7,055 nucleotides of DNA. Source: Flavobacteriaceae bacterium (lineage in GTDB: Bacteria; Bacteroidota; Bacteroidia; Flavobacteriales; Flavobacteriaceae). The position numbers and the translations under genes are program-made. Under the pieces are notes generated by a model. It was not told the DNA's origin and made no database searches. It saw only the letters and a program-made list of their open reading frames with translations. Shown in pieces: positions 1 to 5,436 of this stretch (its first letter is position 1; the number at the start of each line of letters is the position of its first letter). Where the stretch lies: positions 1-7,055 of the forward strand of contig JAMPYA010000116.1 in the NCBI GenBank assembly GCA_023700885.1, read 5' to 3'.

Positions 1-156
1 GAGTATAGAAATTTAAGATATTCTGCTTCTAAAATCGATTTAAAAACGGATAGTAAAAATGCTATTAAAAAACCAACACAAGGCAAAGTAGTAACCAAAG
101 AAGAGTTTGAAAATATTGGTAATAAAATAATGAAAAATTATAAAAATAATTTATGA
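1..156 (+). CDS. C-terminal tail of a probable GLPGLI-family secreted protein (5'-truncated by window edge)
   Basis: Frame 1 is open from the first base to a TGA at 154-156, giving 51 residues that are lysine- and asparagine-rich. The tail holds a K-K-P-x-Q-G-K-V-V-T-K-E-E-F pattern. This matches the end of the next gene (K-K-P-x-K-G-I-K-I-T-E-E-E-Y) in spacing and chemistry, so I infer a tandem paralogue of the GLPGLI family (TIGR01200 type). The diagnostic GLPGLI motif itself would lie upstream of the window. The stop overlaps the next start as ATGA (153-156), which implies translational coupling and one transcript. The family assignment rests only on this tail; the reading frame itself is firm. 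Confidence 0.6.
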   Translation, partial: EYRNLRYSASKIDLKTDSKNAIKKPTQGKVVTKEEFENIGNKIMKNYKNNL

Positions 157-848
157 GAAAAATAATAGTATTGATTTTCTTATTATTTACGACTTTACTT
201 TTTTCTCAGCAAAAGTTTTCAGGAGCTATCATTTATAATGTTAGTTTAAAACCGAGAGATTTATCCAAAATAGCTACAAACGATAAAATTTCAGAGAAGG
301 ATAAGCAAACTGTAAGCACCATTATTAAAAACACAAATGATGTTGAATCTGTCTTAAAATTTACCAAAAATGAGTCGATTTATAAGATAATTGACAAGAT
401 GGAATCCGATGCTGATCAAAAAATTAATTTAACAAAGGTAGTTGCAGGTGGAAATAGCATCTATTATACAGACAATTCAACAAATACTTTTTTATATCAA
501 AAAGCAGACGGTGGCGACTTTTGGTTAATTGATTATCTTCCATCAAAATGGGTTTTAACTCAAGAAACCAAACCAATAGGCGCTTATTTGTGCTACAAAG
601 CAATTTTAAATAATGAAACTAATTTTGTGTGGTACACTCCTGAAATTCCAGTAAATTTTGGCCCTCAAAAATATCATGGACTACCAGGTCTTGTTTTAGA
701 AGTTCAAATAGGTGGTTTATTGATTACAGCTACTAAAATTATATTGAATCCCAAAGAAGTTATCACTCTAAAAAAACCAATCAAAGGAATAAAAATTACC
801 GAAGAAGAATATTTTAAAAAACGTGAAAATATTTTTAATAGATTTTAA
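153..848 (+). CDS. GLPGLI family secreted protein
   Basis: The protein has 231 residues. Residues 1-18 form a signal peptide (basic MRK, then a hydrophobic run ending near F-S-Q), so it should be exported to the periplasm or outer membrane. The naming motif is present as GLPGLV at 176-181, preceded by W-Y-T-P-E-I-P-V-N-F-G-P-Q-K-Y (160-174). Upstream lies the usual W-x-L-x-x-E-T-K-x-I-x-x-Y-x-C-Y-K-A block (133-150). Length and order are normal for the family, whose biochemical role is unknown. The start at 153 is chosen because it overlaps the previous TGA and directly precedes the signal peptide. The outer-membrane barrel gene starts 20 bases downstream on the same strand, so the protein probably acts at the envelope with that barrel; this is inference from context only. 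Confidence 0.9.
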   Translation: MRKIIVLIFLLFTTLLFSQQKFSGAIIYNVSLKPRDLSKIATNDKISEKDKQTVSTIIKNTNDVESVLKFTKNESIYKIIDKMESDADQKINLTKVVAGGNSIYYTDNSTNTFLYQKADGGDFWLIDYLPSKWVLTQETKPIGAYLCYKAILNNETNFVWYTPEIPVNFGPQKYHGLPGLVLEVQIGGLLITATKIILNPKEVITLKKPIKGIKITEEEYFKKRENIFNRF

Positions 849-868
849 ATAGACCAATACTTTAAATT

Positions 869-3541
869 ATGTTTAAAAACAGAACTATATTTATCTTTTT
901 ATTACTTTTTAAAATTCTCTATTCAAACGCACAAAACTATACACTTAAAGGCGTGGTAAAAGACAGTTTGCAAAATCCGTTAGCTTATGCAAATGTCATT
1001 GCAAAATCCGAAGATCTCACTAAAAATCTAAAGTTTGCCATTACCGATGATTCTGGTTATTATCAGTTAGACCTCACAAAAGGAGATTATTACAACATAA
1101 CGGTAAGTTATTTAGGATATAAATCATCTCATTTCAAATTAATTGCTGATAAAGATGTTATCAAAAATATTCACCTGCAGGAAGCACCTGATTATTTAAA
1201 GGAGGTCGTAATCGAACTGCCTGTTACTGTTAAAGGAGATACGATTAGCTATAATACCAACAAATTTGTTACCGGTGAGGAACGTAAGTTAAAAGATGTC
1301 CTTAAAAAATTGCCAGGGGTTGAGGTTGATAAAAACGGTTTGGTTACAGTGCAAGGCAGAAATATTACTACCTTATTAGTAGAGGGAAGAAAGTTTTTTG
1401 GCGGTGATACGAAGTTAGCTGTAGAAAACATCCCGGCTGATGCGATTGATAGAGTTCAAACAATTGATAATTACAATGAAGTTTCTTTTCTGAAAAATGT
1501 ATCCAATTCAGATCAGATGGCAATGAATATTCTCTTAAAAAAGGATAAAAAACAATTTGCCTTTGGCGATGTTGAAGCGGGTAAAGGAAATAAAGATTAT
1601 TACAGAAGTCATGCTAATGTGTTTTATTACAGTCCGAAAACCACCATTAACTTTATCGGAAATATAAATAATACAGGTGAAAAAATATTTACGTTTAAAG
1701 ATTATATGAATTTTCAAGGTGGAATAAACGCTATTTTAAAAGGAGATGGTTCTTTATACAATACATCAGGTAGTGATTTTGCCTCTTTTTTAGAAACACA
1801 GGATTTAGTAAACAGTCAGCATCAGGTTGGAGCTTTAAATATCACAAAAACTATTAATGAAAAACTAATCATTGGGGGTTATGCTATTTTATCACAATCA
1901 AATACATCCGCATTTTCCAAAACAATAAATCAATATACTACTTTTAACACAAGTTTTACAGAAGATATAGAAAGTAATCATAACGCTAAGAGCTTTTTAG
2001 GTATTGGTAAATTAAACATTGAATATGCTCCAAGCACTAAAGAACAATGGTTTGTAAATTCGCAATTCAAAATATCAGACAACTTAAGTAATAACGCTAT
2101 TTTTTCTGTCATTAATACTGAAAATAAAGATATTCTTACATCAAAAGATACAGAAGGTATCAATGTCAATCAGACCATTGAATGGCATAAAGTAATCGCT
2201 AAAAAACACACACTTTCTCTTGCGGCTTCTTTTACGATTGATAACAATAAACCCAATTCAACTTGGATAACCGCCCAACCAATTTTACAAGGACTCATAC
2301 CACTTATAAACGGAAATGTATTTCATTTATCACAATTAAAGCAAACAGACAAGAACAATATTGATGTGGTTTTAAAACATTATTGGGTAATCAATAACAA
2401 GAATCACATTTATACAACTTTTGGGAATAAATATGTAACCGAACAATTTTATACCAATGACAGTCAGCACTTAGAAGATAATTCAACATACAATTTTAAT
2501 AACGATGGTTTTGGCAATGATTTAGAATATCAACTCAATGATTTATATACTGGAATTCATTATAAATTTAAAACCGGAATAGCCGAATTTAAACAAGGTG
2601 CTTTTGTTCATTATTACAGTTGGGAAGCCAATCAAATAAATAATTATCAACAAAATAAATGGGTTGTTCTGCCAGATTTTCTGGTTAAATTTGAATTTAG
2701 TCAATCCAAAAAATTACAATTTAATTATCAACTTAAAAGTTCTTTTTCTGATGCTTCCAAATTGGCTAATCAATTTTATTTACAATCGTATAATTCGGTG
2801 TTTAAAGGAAATGAACAACTAGAAAACGAGTTGTCTCATTCGGCAAGAATCTATTATAGTAGGTTTAGTTTATACCGAGGTATCCTATTATATAGCAGTA
2901 TTAATTATTTTAAAAAGGTGGAAGGCATTCAAAACACGGTACAATTTGAAAATACGAATCAATATCTTTCACCTGTAATGGTAGCAAATCCTGAAAAGCG
3001 TTGGAGTTTTAATACCACCTTAAATAAGAAATACAAATACATTAAATACCATGTTAATGTCAATTTAAGTACGACAGATTTTTTACAAACTGTAAATAAT
3101 ACGGCTGTAAATAATAAAAACAACAGTGCTTTGTATGTAATTTCAACGAAATCTTTGCATGAAAAATATCCTACCATAGAGCTTGGTTTTAGACAAAGTT
3201 TTGGAAACTATACTTCGGGTACTTTAAAATCAACGTTTAGCACAAATGAGCCTTTTGTGAACATCGATTATGATTTTTTAAAAGGATTTATTCTGTCTTT
3301 TGATTATGCACGATTTAATTATCAGCAAAAAGCACTAAATCTGCAAAATACCTATGAAATGACTAATTTAATGTTATCTTATAAAAAGGAAAATAGCGCG
3401 TGGAGTTATAAACTAAGTGCTCAAAATATAATGGATGTTAAATATAAAAATCAAAACAGTTTTACATCATACATCATTTCAGATACGAAAATCTATATTT
3501 TACCAAGAATTGTAATGTTTTCACTAACCTATAAAATTTAG
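869..3541 (+). CDS. Outer-membrane beta-barrel protein, TonB-dependent-receptor type with CarboxypepD_reg-like domain
   Basis: The protein has 890 residues. Residues 1-22 are a signal peptide ending N-A-Q. Residues about 24-105 form a carboxypeptidase-regulatory-like (Ig-like) domain: L-K-G-V-V-K-D, then P-L-A-Y-A-N-V, then D-D-S-G-Y-Y-Q-L and V-S-Y-L-G-Y-K. A plug-like domain follows at about 115-225 with G-D-T-I-S-Y (123-128), D-V-L-K-K-L-P-G-V-E-V (143-153) and L-L-V-E-G-R-K-F-F-G-G-D (169-180). The rest is rich in aromatic, Asn, Thr and Ser residues with alternating short strands, as in an outer-membrane barrel, and ends M-F-S-L-T-Y-K-I. The set resembles the Bacteroidota 'outer membrane beta-barrel protein' group (PF14905-like) related to TonB-dependent receptors. 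No certain TonB box is seen, so active transport is unproven and the substrate is unknown. It follows the GLPGLI gene by 20 bases and is probably co-transcribed. Its stop TAG overlaps the opposing folA stop. Confidence 0.88.
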   Translation: MFKNRTIFIFLLLFKILYSNAQNYTLKGVVKDSLQNPLAYANVIAKSEDLTKNLKFAITDDSGYYQLDLTKGDYYNITVSYLGYKSSHFKLIADKDVIKNIHLQEAPDYLKEVVIELPVTVKGDTISYNTNKFVTGEERKLKDVLKKLPGVEVDKNGLVTVQGRNITTLLVEGRKFFGGDTKLAVENIPADAIDRVQTIDNYNEVSFLKNVSNSDQMAMNILLKKDKKQFAFGDVEAGKGNKDYYRSHANVFYYSPKTTINFIGNINNTGEKIFTFKDYMNFQGGINAILKGDGSLYNTSGSDFASFLETQDLVNSQHQVGALNITKTINEKLIIGGYAILSQSNTSAFSKTINQYTTFNTSFTEDIESNHNAKSFLGIGKLNIEYAPSTKEQWFVNSQFKISDNLSNNAIFSVINTENKDILTSKDTEGINVNQTIEWHKVIAKKHTLSLAASFTIDNNKPNSTWITAQPILQGLIPLINGNVFHLSQLKQTDKNNIDVVLKHYWVINNKNHIYTTFGNKYVTEQFYTNDSQHLEDNSTYNFNNDGFGNDLEYQLNDLYTGIHYKFKTGIAEFKQGAFVHYYSWEANQINNYQQNKWVVLPDFLVKFEFSQSKKLQFNYQLKSSFSDASKLANQFYLQSYNSVFKGNEQLENELSHSARIYYSRFSLYRGILLYSSINYFKKVEGIQNTVQFENTNQYLSPVMVANPEKRWSFNTTLNKKYKYIKYHVNVNLSTTDFLQTVNNTAVNNKNNSALYVISTKSLHEKYPTIELGFRQSFGNYTSGTLKSTFSTNEPFVNIDYDFLKGFILSFDYARFNYQQKALNLQNTYEMTNLMLSYKKENSAWSYKLSAQNIMDVKYKNQNSFTSYIISDTKIYILPRIVMFSLTYKI

Positions 3542-4035
3542 AATGCGTACTTTTTAAGATACCTTACAAAACTATAATCATACTTGTTTTTTTCATCGGC
3601 TTTAAGATCTTCTTTTGATACTACTGTCCAAAGCGCTATATCAATTTTAGGAAAATAAGCATCTGCTTTAAAGGTGTGATGGATGTGCGTAATAATCAGC
3701 TCATGGGCCAACGGTAGGGCTTGTTGGTATAAATCGGCACCGCCAATAATAAACACTTTTTGATCTGTTAAAATCCATTGCAGCGCCTCGTGTAAGGAAT
3801 GTGCCAACACACAGCCTTCGGGTAGTGTTAAATTGGTATTGCGACTAATAACTATATTGGTGCGGTTGGGCAAGGGCTTCCCAATCGATTCAAAGGTTTT
3901 GCGACCCATAACAATAACATGGCCGGTGGTAAGTTGTTTAAAATGTTTTAAATCGGCCGGTAAGTGGCACAACAATTGGTTTTGGTATCCAATTCCCCAT
4001 TGGGTATCTACGGCAGCTATCAGCGTTAAGTTCAT
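3538..4035 (-). CDS. folA: Dihydrofolate reductase
   Basis: The protein has 165 residues, full length for bacterial DHFR. It reduces dihydrofolate to tetrahydrofolate with NADPH in the cytoplasm, closing the cycle that ThyA opens. Family marks in order: L-I-A-A-V-D (5-10), G-I-G (14-16), L-P-A-D-L-K-x-F-K (25-33) with the proton-relay Asp at 28, V-M-G-R-K-T-F-E-S-I-G, P-L-P-N-R-T-N-I-V-I-S-R (folate- and NADPH-binding region), then I-I-G-G-A-D-L-Y and I-T-H-I. The odd residue is Cys23: the E. coli enzyme has Trp22 there (P-W-N-L-P versus L-C-H-L-P here). The start is the ATG at 4033-4035, 23 bases after the 2TM gene stop, so it is probably the last gene of the thyA operon. It ends convergently on the barrel gene. 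Parts of it are visibly richer in G+C than the genes to its left. Confidence 0.96.
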   Translation of the reverse strand: MNLTLIAAVDTQWGIGYQNQLLCHLPADLKHFKQLTTGHVIVMGRKTFESIGKPLPNRTNIVISRNTNLTLPEGCVLAHSLHEALQWILTDQKVFIIGGADLYQQALPLAHELIITHIHHTFKADAYFPKIDIALWTVVSKEDLKADEKNKYDYSFVRYLKKYAF

Positions 4036-4058
4036 TGTATGGTGCTTTTTTAGCGAAT

Positions 4059-4406
4059 TTATTCGGCAGATTTGGGTGTTTTATCCAACAATTGTTGTTC
4101 TAGTTTTTTTAATTTCTCTGCGTGTTTTTCTATTAGTTTATCCGTTTGTAAACGTTCCCAATCGTTCCCAAAAAACCGATTGAAAATAAAAACCTGAACG
4201 CAATGAATAAGCCAACCAAAAAACCACAATACAATAACCCATTGGTACCAATTGCCATAAGCATTGCCCAATTTTAAAATTTTGTTAACCGCAAACACAA
4301 AAGCAGCGCCTACTAAAAATAAGATAAAATGATAATAAACAAATTTCTGCTGTTTTACCGTGTTGCGGGCTTTTTCGTACAATTCGTGTTGTTCGGTTGT
4401 GTTCAT
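4059..4406 (-). CDS. 2TM domain-containing small membrane protein
   Basis: The protein has 115 residues from the ATG at 4404-4406. A TTG six bases earlier is possible but less likely. An N-terminal charged helix (Y-E-K-A-R-N-T-V-K) leads into two hydrophobic segments at about 23-41 and 54-74, joined by a short Asn/Gly/Trp loop. The motif F-x-N-R-F-F-G-N-D-W-E-R-L (74-86) follows, then a charged helix to the end. This layout and the NDWE-type motif after the second segment match the 2TM domain (PF13239) common in Flavobacteriia, where it occurs alone or in histidine kinases and regulators. Here it stands alone. Its function is unknown and it should be an inner-membrane protein. It lies 12 bases after the thyA stop and 23 bases before folA, so it is embedded in the thymidylate/folate operon; the biological link is not evident. 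Confidence 0.85.
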   Translation of the reverse strand: MNTTEQHELYEKARNTVKQQKFVYYHFILFLVGAAFVFAVNKILKLGNAYGNWYQWVIVLWFFGWLIHCVQVFIFNRFFGNDWERLQTDKLIEKHAEKLKKLEQQLLDKTPKSAE

Positions 4407-4418
4407 AATCAAAAGGTA

Positions 4419-5243
4419 TTAGATAGAAACGTCTCCTTTTATATGTGGATGCGGATGATAATTTACCAATTCAAAATCATCAAACGTAAAATCAAAAATT
4501 GATTTTTTTTCGGGATTGATGTGCATAGTAGGTAACCTTTTGGGTTCTCTAGATAATTGTAAATCAATTTGTTCTAAATGATTTTTGTAAATATGTACAT
4601 CGCCAAAAGTATGGATAAATTCGCCGTATTGTAAATTGGTAACCTGCGCTATCATCATGGTTAATAAAGCATACGAAGCAATGTTAAACGGAACGCCTAA
4701 AAATACATCGGCACTTCGTTGATACAGTTGACACGATAATTTTCCATCAGCAACATAAAACTGAAAAAAGGCATGACAGGGTGGTAAGGCCGCTTTTCCG
4801 TTGGCAACATTTTCTGAAAACGAAATGGACGTATTGGGCAAAACACTCGGATTCCATGCAGAAATTAGCATGCGTCTGCTGTCTGGATTGGTTTTTAAAG
4901 TATGGATAACTTCTGATAATTGGTCAATTCCTTCACTGTTCCAATTGCGCCATTGATGTCCGTAAATAGGTCCTAAATCACCCTGTCCATCAGCCCAAGC
5001 ATCCCAAATTTTTACGCCGTTTTCTTGTAGGAATTTTATGTTAGTATCGCCATTTATAAACCAAAGAAGCTCATAAATAATTGATTTTAAATGCAATTTT
5101 TTAGTGGTAATCATCGGAAAACCTTCTTGTAAATCAAAACGCATTTGATACCCAAAAACACTTTTAGTTCCAGTTCCGGTTCTATCTGTTTTGGTTGTTC
5201 CGTGGGTTTTTAAGTGCTGTAATAGGTCTAAATATTGTTTCAT
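4419..5243 (-). CDS. thyA: Thymidylate synthase (ThyA type)
   Basis: The protein has 274 residues, against 264 in E. coli. It methylates dUMP to dTMP using methylene-tetrahydrofolate, releasing dihydrofolate for FolA. Visible motifs: T-D-R-T-G-T-G-T (19-26) with phosphate-binding Arg21, W-D-A-W-A-D (80-85), G-P-I-Y-G-H-Q-W-R (91-99), D-S-R-R (121-124), catalytic Cys156 in L-P-P-C-H-A-F-F-Q, Q-R-S-A-D-V-F-L-G-V-P-F-N-I-A-S-Y (175-191), and H-T-F-G-D-V-H-I-Y (211-219). All catalytic positions look intact. An insertion of about 10 residues (about 136-148) sits just before the P-P-C loop; from memory this is a common form in Flavobacteriia. The start is fixed at 5243: the same frame upstream reaches a stop after seven codons. 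The start codon shares its A with the TAA of a repeat-encoded leader frame. Confidence 0.98.
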   Translation of the reverse strand: MKQYLDLLQHLKTHGTTKTDRTGTGTKSVFGYQMRFDLQEGFPMITTKKLHLKSIIYELLWFINGDTNIKFLQENGVKIWDAWADGQGDLGPIYGHQWRNWNSEGIDQLSEVIHTLKTNPDSRRMLISAWNPSVLPNTSISFSENVANGKAALPPCHAFFQFYVADGKLSCQLYQRSADVFLGVPFNIASYALLTMMIAQVTNLQYGEFIHTFGDVHIYKNHLEQIDLQLSREPKRLPTMHINPEKKSIFDFTFDDFELVNYHPHPHIKGDVSI

Positions 5244-5326
5244 TAGTTGACTTTTAACTTTTTAATGTTCATAATGTTCATAATGTTCATAATGTTCATA
5301 ATGTTCATAATGTTCATAATGTTCAT
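5243..5326 (-). other. Possible leader reading frame, seven Met-Asn-Ile repeats, overlapping the thyA start
   Basis: On the minus strand the 9-bp repeat reads ATG AAC ATT. Seven in-frame copies run from 5326 to 5264, followed by codons for K-K-L-K-V-N and a TAA at 5245-5243. The last A of that TAA is the A of the thyA ATG (TAATG). The frame is closed upstream by a TAA at 5338-5336. The frame is directly visible; whether it is translated is unknown. A coupled leader could feed ribosomes to thyA, or the frame may be a chance product of a repeat whose period is a multiple of three. Confidence 0.25.
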
Positions 5327-5332
5327 AATGTT
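5264..5332. repeat. 9-bp tandem repeat, 7.7 perfect copies
   Basis: The plus-strand unit is aatgttcat. Full units begin at 5264, 5273, 5282, 5291, 5300, 5309 and 5318, and a six-base partial unit begins at 5327. All copies are identical, which suggests recent or ongoing slippage. The array lies 21 to 89 bases upstream of the thyA start, so it falls in the likely 5' untranslated or promoter region. Copy-number change would shift spacing by multiples of 9 without changing frame. Confidence 0.97.
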
Positions 5333-5341
5333 ATATTATTC

Positions 5342-5367
5342 AAACTTTAAACTTTAAACTTTAAACT
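5342..5367. repeat. 7-bp tandem repeat (aaacttt), 3.7 copies
   Basis: Three full units of aaacttt begin at 5342, 5349 and 5356, with a five-base remainder to 5367. The array lies between the 9-bp array and the GC-rich hairpin. Its unit is the reverse complement of the hairpin's left flank (AAAGTTT at 5369-5375), so the two can pair. Confidence 0.9.
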
Positions 5368-5368
5368 A

Positions 5369-5400
5369 AAAGTTTCCCGAGCGGAGCCGAGGGGAACTTT
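5369..5400 (-). terminator. GC-rich hairpin, probable terminator of the nucleoside transporter gene
   Basis: The left arm AAAGTTTCCC (5369-5378) and right arm GGGGAACTTT (5391-5400) give ten pairs including one G-T wobble, around a 12-base loop with GAGCGGAGCCGA. It is the only G+C-rich spot in the gap. It lies 36 bases past the transporter stop on the minus strand, and the arm is followed there by a short T-rich stretch (CTTTTAGTTT). The T tract is weak, so this may instead be a dispersed palindromic intergenic repeat; CTCGGCTCCGCTCGG-like elements are, from memory, frequent in Flavobacteriia. Confidence 0.55.
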
Positions 5401-5403
5401 CAA

Positions 5404-5428
5404 AATTTTTAATTTTTAATTTTTAATT
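5404..5428. repeat. 7-bp tandem repeat (aattttt), 3.6 copies
   Basis: Units of aattttt begin at 5404, 5411 and 5418, with a four-base remainder. The array sits 8 bases past the transporter stop codon, between that stop and the hairpin. The extreme A+T content makes chance or slippage a sufficient explanation. Confidence 0.85.
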
Positions 5429-5436
5429 ATTTAATA

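Noticed and set aside
2959..3177. Minus-strand open frame inside the barrel gene, and similar short ones at 1249, 1535 and 1978
   Set aside because: All are antisense to a continuous 890-codon gene with clear domains, and their products are low-complexity.
3585..3625. AAGATCTT palindrome near the end of folA as a terminator for the barrel gene
   Set aside because: The palindrome is only 8 bp with no loop and lies within folA coding sequence; no G+C-rich stem with a T tract forms.
3833..4183. 116-codon plus-strand open frame opposite folA and the 2TM gene
   Set aside because: It lies wholly antisense to two well-supported genes and shows no domain or signal of its own, so it is a shadow frame.
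5333..5370. Possible Bacteroidota promoter (TAnnTTTG-like) upstream of thyA on the minus strand
   Set aside because: The nearest match, TAAAGTTTG, has three bases between TA and TTTG instead of two, and it comes from the heptamer array itself; no convincing -33 TTG partner was found.
5244..5436. CRISPR array
   Set aside because: The repeats are 7-9 bp, perfectly contiguous and without spacers, so this is simple tandem repetition.
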